This document shows positions 56,474 through 64,000 of a DNA stretch of 64,000 bases, piece by piece (position 1 is the first letter of the stretch; every line of letters begins with the position of its first letter). The stretch comes from Oscillospiraceae bacterium (GTDB lineage Bacteria; Bacillota; Clostridia; Oscillospirales; Acutalibacteraceae): assembly GCA_031271865.1 (NCBI GenBank), contig JAISUW010000054.1, positions 52,141-116,140 on the forward strand, read 5' to 3'. Under the pieces are notes generated by a model. It was not told where the DNA came from. It saw only the letters and a program-made list of their open reading frames with translations, and searched no databases. A program made the translations under genes and the position numbers.

Positions 56474-57331
56474 TCACAAAGCGGATGAATTCAGCTCCCC
56501 TACCATACGCCGCAGCGCGTCTTTCCAATCCGGTAGGGGAGTGTAGCCGTTTTCGATGAGGGATCGGGGCGACAGCCGCGAGTTCAGCGGACGGGCGGCA
56601 GGCAGAGGATACGCGCTTGTGGGGATGCCCTCCACCGGGCAGTCTATACCGCTCACGGCGAGGATCTCCCGCGCATAGCTGCAAAACGATGTCTCGCCGG
56701 CATTGGAAGCGTGGTATGTCCCGCAGACCGGGCGCGCTGCCATCTCCAGTAGGAGTGACGCCAAGTCTACGGTGTAGGAGGGCGCCCCAATCTGGTCGTC
56801 CACCACGCGCAGTTGGGGGCGGCTTGCCCCGAGGCGGCGCATGGTCTTCACAAAGTTTGCGCCATGCGCACCGAACACCCAACTTGTCCGCACAACCATG
56901 TACTTGTCCGGCAACGCGGTGCGCACCTCCGCTTCTCCGGCGCACTTTGTTTTGCCGTAGACACTCAGCGGCGCGGTGGGGTCTGTGACTTCCCACGGTG
57001 TATTGCCGGAGCCGTCAAACACATAATCCGTGCTTATGTAGATGCACCATATGCCTAAGGTGCTGCAAGCTTCGGCAACATAGCGCGTACCCAGCACGTT
57101 GACGGCAAAAGCCGTATCCGGCTCGGTCTCCGCTTTGTCCACAGCAGTATAGGCCGCGCAATGCAGCACGATATCCGGCTGATAGGACAGGATAGCCTCC
57201 CGAACGGCGGTTTCGTTTGTCAGGTCAAAGTCCGGCAAGTCGGCTTCGTGCACTTCATGCCCGCGCTTCTTTGCCGCGAGGCACACATCCGTCCCCAGCT
57301 GCCCGCGGGCACCTGTAACAAGAATCTTCAT
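56474..57331 (-). CDS. rfbD: dTDP-4-dehydrorhamnose reductase
   Basis: Last step of dTDP-L-rhamnose synthesis. 285 residues, short-chain dehydrogenase fold with VTGARGQLGTDV (NADPH site), HCAAYTAVDKAE, the catalytic STDYVFDG and YGKTK. Follows rfbC after 60 bases. Rhamnose from this pathway could feed the polysaccharide operon at 40845-46547. Convergent with GH127. Confidence 0.95.
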   Translation of the reverse strand: MKILVTGARGQLGTDVCLAAKKRGHEVHEADLPDFDLTNETAVREAILSYQPDIVLHCAAYTAVDKAETEPDTAFAVNVLGTRYVAEACSTLGIWCIYISTDYVFDGSGNTPWEVTDPTAPLSVYGKTKCAGEAEVRTALPDKYMVVRTSWVFGAHGANFVKTMRRLGASRPQLRVVDDQIGAPSYTVDLASLLLEMAARPVCGTYHASNAGETSFCSYAREILAVSGIDCPVEGIPTSAYPLPAARPLNSRLSPRSLIENGYTPLPDWKDALRRMVGELNSSAL

Positions 57332-57391
57332 TTCGCTCTCCTTTGTTTAGATGCCGGCTTGCAGCGTGCGCGGCTGCACCGTGTTTACGAT

Positions 57392-57949
57392 TCATCGGGA
57401 ATAGGTGAAGTCCGCGCCGCTCTCGGCAAAGCAGGGGGCTGCCAAATCTTTGGCGGAGAGGATAGGTTCACGGATTCCCCAATCCACACCGAAAAACGGG
57501 TCGTCAAAGCGTACGCCGCGCTCGCAGTCGGGCGCGTAGGGGGCGTCGACTTTGTAGAGCACCTCTACATCGTCGGTGAGTGTTACGAAACCGTGCAGGC
57601 AGCCCTTGGGTATCCAGAGCTGCTTCTTGTTCTCCGCCGTCAGCTCCGCGCCGAACCACTTGCCGTAAGTCGGGGAACCCTTGCGCGCATCGCAGGCAAC
57701 GTCAAACACCGCTCCCCGCGTGCAGGTGAAGAGCTTCCCTTGCACATGGGGGGCAATTTGGCAGTGCAGACCGCGTAGGGTTCCTTTCTTCGCGGAGTAA
57801 CTGCGGTTGTCCTGTATGAATTCCGCTGCAATCCCGCAGGCGGCGAGGGCTTTGGCACTGTAGCTCTCATAGAACCAACCGCGGTTGTCTCCGAAGACGC
57901 GGGGGGTGAGGAGGAGGACGCCTTCCACAGGGGTTGTGGTTGATGTCAT
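57392..57949 (-). CDS. rfbC: dTDP-4-dehydrorhamnose 3,5-epimerase
   Basis: 185 residues, cupin fold. Motifs are DNRGWFYESY, FIQDNRSYS, GTLRGLHCQ (catalytic His) and IPKGCLHGFVTL. Starts 12 bases after the SDR gene ends and is followed by rfbD; rfbA and rfbB are not in the window. Confidence 0.95.
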   Translation of the reverse strand: MTSTTTPVEGVLLLTPRVFGDNRGWFYESYSAKALAACGIAAEFIQDNRSYSAKKGTLRGLHCQIAPHVQGKLFTCTRGAVFDVACDARKGSPTYGKWFGAELTAENKKQLWIPKGCLHGFVTLTDDVEVLYKVDAPYAPDCERGVRFDDPFFGVDWGIREPILSAKDLAAPCFAESGADFTYSR

Positions 57950-57961
57950 ACAATACCTCTT

Positions 57962-58765
57962 TCAAACCGACAGCAGCCCGGCATCCAATACAAACTGCGA
58001 GCCGGTCGCGTACCGCGCTTTGTCGCCGGCTAAAAACAGCACCAAGTGGCTCACGTCCTCCGGCTCAATCCACGGCACCGGCAGGAGATTCCCTGCGGAG
58101 GCCTCGGCGATTTCCTTGGGTGTTTTGCCCTCCATGGCTGCCAGACCGTCGTTCATGGGTGTGTTCACGCCTGTGGGATGGATGCTTACGACACGGATAC
58201 CGAACGGCGCAAGCTCTATCGCCCATGCCTTGGTTAAACCCGTCAAGCCCCACTTGCTCGCCGTATAGTGCGACAGCCGCCGGCCGCCGCGCAGCCCCAT
58301 GACGGAGCTGTTGTTGATTATCACGCCGCTGCCGGCTTTCTTCATATAAGGAACGGCACGGCGCACAACATTCATCGGTCCCTTGAGGTTGATGTCAATC
58401 ATTGCATCCCATTCGTCGTCCGTCATCTCTTCAATGGGCGCATAGGCACAGATGCCGGCGTTATTGAAGATGATGTCTATCTTGCCGAAAGCTGCTATGG
58501 CAGCTTCCACGGCGGCGGTGACGGCGTTGTCGTCGCGGACATCCCCAACCGGGGTGATGCACTTGCCGCCAAAGGCTTCAATTTCGGCTTTGAGGGAACG
58601 GAGCTCCTCTCCGGCGCCTTCCGCGTAGGCGGGGTACTCTATCTTGGTTGCGACATCAAATGCTGCGACGGCAGCTCCTTCCTTGGCAAAGGCCAGTGCG
58701 GCGGCGCGGCCTTGCCCGCGGGCGGCGCCTGTAATAAATACGGATTTGTTCTCGAATTCAGCCAT
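57962..58765 (-). CDS. Short-chain dehydrogenase resembling mycofactocin-coupled SDRs
   Basis: 267 residues. NAD-binding ITGAARGQGRAAA, an unusual insertion after strand 2 (AAFDVATKIEYPAYAEGAGE), NNAGICAYAP, catalytic YTASK, then SIHPTGVNTPM and PWIEPEDVSHLVLFLAGDKA. The insertion and the last two motifs are those I remember for the TIGR03971 group, whose NAD is tightly bound and recycled by mycofactocin. No mycofactocin genes are in this window. It is preceded by a CMD-family gene and followed by rfbC in one transcript. Substrate unknown. Confidence 0.82.
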   Translation of the reverse strand: MAEFENKSVFITGAARGQGRAAALAFAKEGAAVAAFDVATKIEYPAYAEGAGEELRSLKAEIEAFGGKCITPVGDVRDDNAVTAAVEAAIAAFGKIDIIFNNAGICAYAPIEEMTDDEWDAMIDINLKGPMNVVRRAVPYMKKAGSGVIINNSSVMGLRGGRRLSHYTASKWGLTGLTKAWAIELAPFGIRVVSIHPTGVNTPMNDGLAAMEGKTPKEIAEASAGNLLPVPWIEPEDVSHLVLFLAGDKARYATGSQFVLDAGLLSV

Positions 58766-58802
58766 GGGTGACTCCTGTTTCTAATAGTATCATGCATTGC
58801 CG

Positions 58803-59339
58803 TCAGTCTTGCGGCTTTGTAGATTTGTAGCTGTAGAGGATCTCATCTAAATCCACTTTGGCAACGGTATTGAAGAGATTGGTGGCGGCCATCTGCCCCG
58901 CAAAGCCGATGAGCGTCACAATCTGCGCATTGGTGTAACGGGCTTTGAGTGCGCCGTAGATTTCCTCCGCGATGTCATGCGGGTTCTCGGAGATGGAGTA
59001 ACCAAGCTCCATAAGCAGCTCTTCTTCTTCGTTCAGATCCGGTTCATCCGGGTCGTCGCCGTTGTCGATGAGGATCTTGCGGAAGAACGTACCGCACACC
59101 AGACATCGGTTGGCTGCGGATATGGCGTAACTGAAGAGCATCACGGCGCGGTGCGGGAGGAACTCCTCCAGCTTTGCAGCGAGCTCGTACCAGTACATAT
59201 AGACATCGAATACCAGCGGCGCATGGAGCATGGTGCGCTTCATGTTGGTGATGCGGCCGTGCTTTTGAATCTGGTCATCATAGCGCTTTTGCACCTCCGC
59301 CGGGGAAGTGTCGTACGACGTCATGGGTATATAGGGCAT
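58803..59339 (-). CDS. Carboxymuconolactone decarboxylase (AhpD-like) family protein
   Basis: 178 residues from the ATG at 59339 (AAGGAG upstream); an extension to 59399 overlaps the previous gene. The AhpD-type redox motif is seen in ANRCLVCGTFFRKIL (CxxC). LPHRAVMLFSYAISAAN is the usual helix before it. The central acidic stretch DDPDEPDLNEEEELL is loop-like. Could be a peroxidase-type disulfide protein. It stands 37 bases ahead of the mycofactocin-type SDR. Confidence 0.82.
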   Translation of the reverse strand: MPYIPMTSYDTSPAEVQKRYDDQIQKHGRITNMKRTMLHAPLVFDVYMYWYELAAKLEEFLPHRAVMLFSYAISAANRCLVCGTFFRKILIDNGDDPDEPDLNEEEELLMELGYSISENPHDIAEEIYGALKARYTNAQIVTLIGFAGQMAATNLFNTVAKVDLDEILYSYKSTKPQD

Positions 59340-59382
59340 GGGGTTCTCCTTTTGCTGTATAGTCAAAGACCGGAAGCAGGTC

Positions 59383-59880
59383 TTACGCGCCGATGTCAAA
59401 GAACAAGCCGGGAATTAAGTAGGACAGCACCGTCATGATAATCCCGGCGGTCAAGACACCCAGAGCTATCACGGGGAAAGCTCTGCGAATCTGAATGTCA
59501 AAAACGACAGCCACCAGAGAACCGGTCCAAGCCCCGGTGCCCGGCAAGGGGATAGCAACGAGAATAAACAAACCCAACAGTGCGTATTTGTCCAGTGTGC
59601 CGGTATGCTTGCGGGCGCGGCGTTCTAGTCCCAAAACCACGCGCCGCGTCAGCTTCCATTGCTCCATGAACTGAAATACGCGCCGCAACAGCAGCAGGAT
59701 AAAAGGAACCGGCAGGATGTTCCCGAGGAAGCTCACGGCAAACGCCAACCCGAAGGGTATCCCGTGCACCGCCGCAAAGGGGATACCGCCGCGCAGTTCG
59801 ACAACCGGGAGCATACTGATACCGAAAGTTACCAGCAGGTCTTTCCAATGGGTTTCCAACATTTGCAGTAGGGCAGTCAA
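59383..59880 (-). CDS. Small multidrug export protein family (COG2426-like)
   Basis: 165 residues from a TTG at 59880, with AAGGAG 7 bases upstream. Four or five membrane segments. The start ISMLPVVELRGGIPFAAVHG and the later AIPLPGTGAWTGSLVA are the repeated signatures of the family. The transported substrate is unproven despite the name. First gene of a reverse-strand operon running on to rfbD. Confidence 0.85.
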   Translation of the reverse strand: MTALLQMLETHWKDLLVTFGISMLPVVELRGGIPFAAVHGIPFGLAFAVSFLGNILPVPFILLLLRRVFQFMEQWKLTRRVVLGLERRARKHTGTLDKYALLGLFILVAIPLPGTGAWTGSLVAVVFDIQIRRAFPVIALGVLTAGIIMTVLSYLIPGLFFDIGA

Positions 59881-59924
59881 GCGGTAGCTCCTTTCCGACA
59901 GAATACGCCGTTCACATAGAAAAT

Positions 59925-59953
59925 ATTATAGCACATATCGGATTACTTTGCAA
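59925..59953 (-). promoter_or_regulatory. Promoter of the export protein-CMD-SDR-rfbCD operon
   Basis: Reverse strand TTGCAA (59948-59953), 17-base spacer, TATAAT (59925-59930). The -35 lies inside the last codons of the upstream lyase gene. Confidence 0.78.
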
Positions 59954-61712
59954 GAGGGAGTTTTTCGGGAGGCACAGGCGGCGTTTCTATGCAAAACCGG
60001 AAGCAAAGGGAAAGCGCCTTTTGTGCAGGGAAGCGGTATATAATCGCATAGACGGCCGTTGCGCTGTCATCTGTAAAAGCCTCAATCTCCGGTGAATGCG
60101 TTGTGTTATGGGACAGCGACACGGGGCCGCCTTTTACTGTCCCATCCGGCAGCACTTGTGGCATGTGTTTTGTGATAAACCGCTCTTCGACCGGAACTGC
60201 GGTTTCCGCAAAGAGAAATGTGTCGGTCAGCCGGAAGCCTTCCGCCGTCAAGCAAAACTGCCGCTGAAAGGACTGCAGCCCTTCGCACGGATACGCTTCG
60301 GCCAATTCATACGTGAGCGTATCTGTATCCGCCTGCATGCATCTCCCCCGGAAAGCCGCGCCTCTGCCTTGCAGGCGACCGCCGATAATGGGTACACTAT
60401 GGCCGCGTGAGGAGAGGTGAATGTAGTTATCTGTGTATTCCGGCAGAAAGTAACGGGCGTCAAAGCGGCCTTTCCCCAAGTCACAGAATATGGCTTCCTC
60501 GCCGACGGCGAATATGAAATTGCCGATGTCATTGTGGTTGTGGATTTCGCCGTTGTGTCCGATTTTCGCCGCAAGTGCAAATCCCGCGCGGCGGAATATG
60601 GACCAGCCGGCATCCGGATAGTGCCATGTTCCGCACGGCGGCGGCGACGGGTTCTGCAGGCAGTCCCAATCTGTCCAGACCAACCTGCGCAAGGCCGGGG
60701 CAAAGCGGCCCAATCCATACTGTCCGGGCGCACCGATGGGCAGCTGCGGCGCAGGTAAGCCATATCTGCGGTATAGGTAGGAGGTCAACCCGGCGTTGCA
60801 GGAGGCTATGGAGCTGTCTGAAAAGTTTACGGCGAGACCGTTTGCCAGCATGGCACGGTTTTGGAAGGATGCAATGGCTTTTACTTTCGGCAAAGAAAAC
60901 CAGTCCGCCTTATAACCGGAACGCACCAGGAGCAGGTCGGCAAAAGCGCAGAAATAGCCGAAACCGTAGTTCCAGCATAGCAAGCCCTCCGTACAGATGC
61001 CGTCAGCACCGAAGGAGGCAAGATACCGTGCTATATCCGGGATGCCGCGCCGAAAGAAGGGAGCGAGAGCCTCCGGCGTTTCCAAATAGTACATAGCCGC
61101 CATGAGTACCGAACCGGAGCAGACGGCAGCCCAATTGTTATCCTCCTCGTCCCAGCTGAAGCGGCGTGTGAGGTAGGAGGAAAACACGCGCTGCTCCACT
61201 TCTTCGCGCAGCCGTTGCCGCAGAGGCGCGGCGAGGGAATCACCGACCAAAGCATCCGCCTCCGCAAAAGCAAACGCAGTCTCCGCGGCAAGCAAATCCA
61301 CATAGTGCCGCGGCGGATAATCCGGGTGCGCTATACCGCCGTAATGGTTCGGGAGGGACCAGCTGTATTCGTCAGCGATGAGCCAAAGGGTATCCTCCAA
61401 TGCGCGAATGCTGTCCTCAATCCCGAGGAAAACACGCAGCTGCCAAAACGCTAAAGCATGACGGCGATGGTAGTATTCGGTTTGGAACTCCGACCGGCTG
61501 CCGGTTTCGTCAAATACACGGTACAGGGAGTATGTCAGGTGCTTAAAATCCGACGGCATATACAGATGTGCGTCGGAATGCAAGCGTTCCAGCGTCGGCC
61601 GGAAAGCAGCCTCCTGCAGAATCCGCTCCCGTGCCGAAGCGAATCGGCTGCGCACGGCGGCATAGCCTTCCGGATATTCGGCAACAGCGGAAATAACTTC
61701 ATCAGCCGTCAT
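59943..61712 (-). CDS. Heparinase II/III-type polysaccharide lyase or hydrolase
   Basis: 589 residues. N-terminal alpha-helical toroid (tryptophan-rich region around DTLWLIADEYSWSLPNHYGG and WDEEDNNWAAVCSGSVLMA) and a C-terminal beta-sheet domain with GEIHNHNDIGNFIFAVG, the signature of heparinase II/III-like proteins. No signal peptide, so it would act on imported oligosaccharides. Uronic acid-containing glycans are the usual targets, which fits the uxaC operon nearby. It starts 4 bases after uvrB, an odd partner, probably sharing its promoter. Confidence 0.82.
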   Translation of the reverse strand: MTADEVISAVAEYPEGYAAVRSRFASARERILQEAAFRPTLERLHSDAHLYMPSDFKHLTYSLYRVFDETGSRSEFQTEYYHRRHALAFWQLRVFLGIEDSIRALEDTLWLIADEYSWSLPNHYGGIAHPDYPPRHYVDLLAAETAFAFAEADALVGDSLAAPLRQRLREEVEQRVFSSYLTRRFSWDEEDNNWAAVCSGSVLMAAMYYLETPEALAPFFRRGIPDIARYLASFGADGICTEGLLCWNYGFGYFCAFADLLLVRSGYKADWFSLPKVKAIASFQNRAMLANGLAVNFSDSSIASCNAGLTSYLYRRYGLPAPQLPIGAPGQYGLGRFAPALRRLVWTDWDCLQNPSPPPCGTWHYPDAGWSIFRRAGFALAAKIGHNGEIHNHNDIGNFIFAVGEEAIFCDLGKGRFDARYFLPEYTDNYIHLSSRGHSVPIIGGRLQGRGAAFRGRCMQADTDTLTYELAEAYPCEGLQSFQRQFCLTAEGFRLTDTFLFAETAVPVEERFITKHMPQVLPDGTVKGGPVSLSHNTTHSPEIEAFTDDSATAVYAIIYRFPAQKALSLCFRFCIETPPVPPEKLPLAK

Positions 61713-61716
61713 ACCG

Positions 61717-63687
61717 TCACCCTTTCAGTTCATTGATTTTATCCCTTAGGTAGGCCGCGTGTTCGAACTCCAAGAGCTTGGCGGCGGCGCGCATTTCTAT
61801 GGTCAGCTGCCGGATGAGCTTCTCTTTCTCAGTGCGGGACATGGTTTTGAGTGCTTCCGCTTTGGGGAGGTTGCGGGTTTTCATACTCCCGCCGCTGATT
61901 TCGATGATGTCGCGCACGTCTTTCTTGATGGTCTGGGGCACGATACCGTGCGCCGCATTATAAGCCAGCTGTATCTCACGGCGGCGGAAGGTTTCGCGCA
62001 TGGCTTCCTCCATCGAGTGCGTGACCTCATCGGCATAGAGGATGACCTGCCCCTGCGCATTGCGCGCGGCGCGTCCAATCGTTTGTATGAGCGAAGAAAT
62101 CGAACGTAAGAACCCCTCTTTGTCAGCGTCTAGTATTGCCACGAGGGAAACCTCCGGCAAATCCAAGCCCTCGCGCAGGAGGTTGATGCCTACCAGCACA
62201 TCAAATTTCCCCAAGCGCAGGTCGCGGATGATTTCCATGCGCTCCATGGTATCAATGTCATGGTGCATATAGCGCACTTTGATGCCGAGGTTCTCCAGAT
62301 AGGCCGTCAGGTTCTCTGCCATACGCTTGGTGAGTGTCGTCACAAGGGTGCGCTCCCCGCGTCCGGTGCGAAGGTTGATTTCACTGACCAAGTCATCCAT
62401 CTGCCCCTCTGTAGGTTTGACGATGACTTCCGGATCCACCAAGCCGGTGGGGCGGATAATCTGCTCTACAATCTGAACGGAGTTTTGCCGCTCGTAGTCA
62501 GCGGGGGTGGCGCTGACAAAAATGCGCTGACCTAAGCGCTCCAAGAACTCATCCCAGACCAGCGGACGGTTGTCAAAGGCGGAGGGCAGGCGGAAACCGT
62601 AGTTGACGAGCATCTCTTTGCGGGCGCGGTCCCCTGCACTCATGCCGCGCACCTGCGGGAGGGTGACGTGGCTTTCGTCCACAAAGAATAAGAAGTCCTC
62701 CGGAAAGTAATCAAAGAGGGTAAAGGGAGCGGCACCGGGCTGCCGGCGGCTCATCACGCGGGAATAGTTCTCTATCCCTTTGCAGAAGCCTGTTTCGCGG
62801 ATCATCTCCATGTCGTATTCCGTCCGCTGGCGGATGCGCTGGGCCTCCAAGAGTTTGCCTTGCGAAGTGAACCATTTGACGCGCTCCTCCATCTCTTCCA
62901 TAAGGTCGCTGATGGCATCATCCAATACACCCGGATCCACGACATAGTGGCTGGCAGGGTAAATGGCGGCGTGCTTCAGGACGGCCTTCACCTCGCCTGT
63001 CAAGGCGGTAATTTCGCTGATGCGGTCCACTTCATCCCCGAAGAACTCGATGCGGATGGCACTTTCCCCGGAGTAGGCGGGAAAGACCTCGACGGTATCC
63101 CCGCGCACACGGAACTTGTTGCGTTGGAAAGCGATGTCATTGCGCTCGTAGCGGATTTCCACGAGCTTACGGATGAGTTCTTCGCGGGATTTTTCCATCC
63201 CCGGACGCAGGCTGATGACCATGCTGCGGTAGTCTATCGGGTTGCCGAGGGAGTAGATACAGCTGACGGAGGAAACAATGATCACATCCCGCCGCTCGGA
63301 GAGGGCGCAGGTCGCGGCGTGGCGGAGTTTATCGATTTCGTCATTGATGGCGGAGTCCTTTTCGATATAGGTATCCGTAGCGGCGATATATGCCTCCGGT
63401 TGGTAGTAGTCATAGTAACTGACGAAGTACTCTACGGCGTTGTCCGGGAAGAATTCCCGAAACTCCGAGCAGAGCTGCGCGGCGAGTGTCTTGTTGTGCG
63501 CCAGAACCAACGTAGGGCGGTTGGCGGCGGCTATCACATTGGCCATGGTGAATGTCTTTCCGGATCCGGTGACACCCAAAAGCGTCTGCGTTTGGTCCCC
63601 GCGCCGCAAGCCCGCAACGAGCTTAGCGATGGCTTCCGGTTGGTCGCCGGTCGGGGCGAAAGGGGCTTTGAGTTTGAAGTCTGACAT
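61717..63687 (-). CDS. uvrB: UvrABC excinuclease subunit B
   Basis: Damage-verifying helicase of nucleotide excision repair. 656 residues from the ATG at 63687 (AAGGAG upstream); the frame to 63849 passes the promoter. Motifs are [14 protein letters not shown] (Walker A), the beta-hairpin region [31 protein letters not shown], and the C-terminal UVR motif in [20 protein letters not shown]. Own promoter. A LexA-like box lies further upstream. Confidence 0.97.
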   Translation of the reverse strand: MSDFKLKAPFAPTGDQPEAIAKLVAGLRRGDQTQTLLGVTGSGKTFTMANVIAAANRPTLVLAHNKTLAAQLCSEFREFFPDNAVEYFVSYYDYYQPEAYIAATDTYIEKDSAINDEIDKLRHAATCALSERRDVIIVSSVSCIYSLGNPIDYRSMVISLRPGMEKSREELIRKLVEIRYERNDIAFQRNKFRVRGDTVEVFPAYSGESAIRIEFFGDEVDRISEITALTGEVKAVLKHAAIYPASHYVVDPGVLDDAISDLMEEMEERVKWFTSQGKLLEAQRIRQRTEYDMEMIRETGFCKGIENYSRVMSRRQPGAAPFTLFDYFPEDFLFFVDESHVTLPQVRGMSAGDRARKEMLVNYGFRLPSAFDNRPLVWDEFLERLGQRIFVSATPADYERQNSVQIVEQIIRPTGLVDPEVIVKPTEGQMDDLVSEINLRTGRGERTLVTTLTKRMAENLTAYLENLGIKVRYMHHDIDTMERMEIIRDLRLGKFDVLVGINLLREGLDLPEVSLVAILDADKEGFLRSISSLIQTIGRAARNAQGQVILYADEVTHSMEEAMRETFRRREIQLAYNAAHGIVPQTIKKDVRDIIEISGGSMKTRNLPKAEALKTMSRTEKEKLIRQLTIEMRAAAKLLEFEHAAYLRDKINELKG

Positions 63688-63717
63688 GGGGCGGCTCCTT
63701 GTATTGGAAGTGTACCT

Positions 63718-63746
63718 ATTATAACACGTTAGCGTAGGTTTTGCAA
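63718..63746 (-). promoter_or_regulatory. uvrB promoter
   Basis: Reverse strand TTGCAA (63741-63746), 17-base spacer, TATAAT (63718-63723). Confidence 0.8.
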
Positions 63747-63786
63747 GAGCGGGAAGGAAGTCCTTTGCCAAATTGTTAATAAAATG

Positions 63787-63800
63787 CGAACAAATGTTTA
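63787..63800. promoter_or_regulatory. LexA (DinR)-like box
   Basis: CGAACAAATGTTTA agrees with the Firmicutes consensus CGAACRNRYGTTYG at all defined positions except the last. It lies between the uvrB promoter and that of the divergent secreted-protein gene, just before the latter's -35. For the uvrB promoter seen here it is about 40 bases upstream of the -35. Confidence 0.45.
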
Positions 63801-63805
63801 ACCCC

Positions 63806-63834
63806 TTGACAAACCCATATCCCTGTGTTAAAAT
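63806..63834 (+). promoter_or_regulatory. Promoter of the secreted-protein gene
   Basis: TTGACA (63806-63811), 17-base spacer, TAAAAT (63829-63834). Confidence 0.75.
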
Positions 63835-63867
63835 AATGCAAACAACCAATTATTGGAGGGAATAGAA

Positions 63868-64000
63868 ATGAAGCATATCAAAAGGTTCGCGGCATTTGTA
63901 ATGGTCTTCGCACTCCTGTTTTCGATTCCCGCGGCGGCGCAGATTTCGATTGACGATGATATTTTCATTCCGAACGGAATTCCGATTGTGCAAGAAAAGG
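63868..64000 (+). CDS. Secreted protein (partial, cut by the right edge)
   Basis: The first 44 codons of a gene with TTGGAGGG before the ATG at 63868. Residues 1-24 are a clear signal peptide: basic MKHIKR, a hydrophobic core and an Ala-Ala-Ala cleavage region before QISIDDD. The mature start is acidic. Too little is present to assign a family. Confidence 0.75.
   Translation, partial: MKHIKRFAAFVMVFALLFSIPAAAQISIDDDIFIPNGIPIVQEK

Overview
The window reads as a contiguous, gene-dense piece of a Clostridia-type Firmicutes chromosome, most like the gut Oscillospiraceae/Ruminococcaceae. This is inferred from gene families. The RecBCD role is filled by AddAB, and RapZ-WhiA, RqcP and a glycyl-tRNA synthetase of the single-chain dimeric type are present. 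Strict-anaerobe enzymes include HydF, rubrerythrin, a flavin reductase-rubredoxin fusion, a PduL phosphotransacylase and a sodium-pumping oxaloacetate decarboxylase. Plant-glycan enzymes and a sortase-type surface protein also occur. Promoters are readable: many show TTGACA, TTGCTT or TTGCAA, a 17-18 base spacer and TATAAT. I saw no rRNA, tRNA, CRISPR array, transposase or clear prophage.

Layout. 1-1544: ligA, cut by the left edge. 1717-9970: an MBL-fold ComEC-like protein, then addB-addA. 10122-13532: tig, clpP, clpX. 13707-14462: a repeat-rich surface protein. 14601-15839: hydF, carrying an in-frame palindromic insertion. 16019-19700: a class B PBP, rqcP, an EEP-family protein and a GNAT enzyme. 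19808-25495: a metal cluster (HMA-TauE-cupredoxin fusion, DUF2318 lipoprotein, CopA, an unknown membrane protein, an acyltransferase). 25635-27516: rpiB, queT and a HAD phosphatase, with a short palindromic repeat in three places. 27676-32015: metallopeptidase, pduL, CDF transporter, long-form PRPP synthetase, DUF4364 protein. 32121-35784: the four-gene oxaloacetate decarboxylase pump. 35861-37264: glyS. 37649-40830: a flavoprotein, rapZ and a shortened whiA. 40845-46547: an exopolysaccharide operon. 46643-49628: dapF, a small orphan, yebC, a lipase.

49748-50985 is a peroxide-defence pair (Hrb and rubrerythrin) behind a PerR/Fur-like operator. 50982-51677 is an uncharacterised, possibly DUF6291-like protein. 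51907-56450 is a catabolic operon (uxaC, an unassigned glycoside hydrolase, a GH127 arabinofuranosidase). 56474-59880 is a reverse-strand operon (small multidrug export protein, CMD protein, mycofactocin-type SDR, rfbC, rfbD). 59943-63687 holds uvrB and a downstream heparinase II/III-type lyase. A secreted protein begins at the right edge.

No single locus is an obviously new defence or signalling system. The strongest unusual signals are the triple-palindrome element inside hydF, the HMA-TauE-cupredoxin/DUF2318/CopA cluster, the surface protein with near-identical 39-base repeats, the mycofactocin-type SDR, the shortened WhiA, and several structured leader or intergenic elements.
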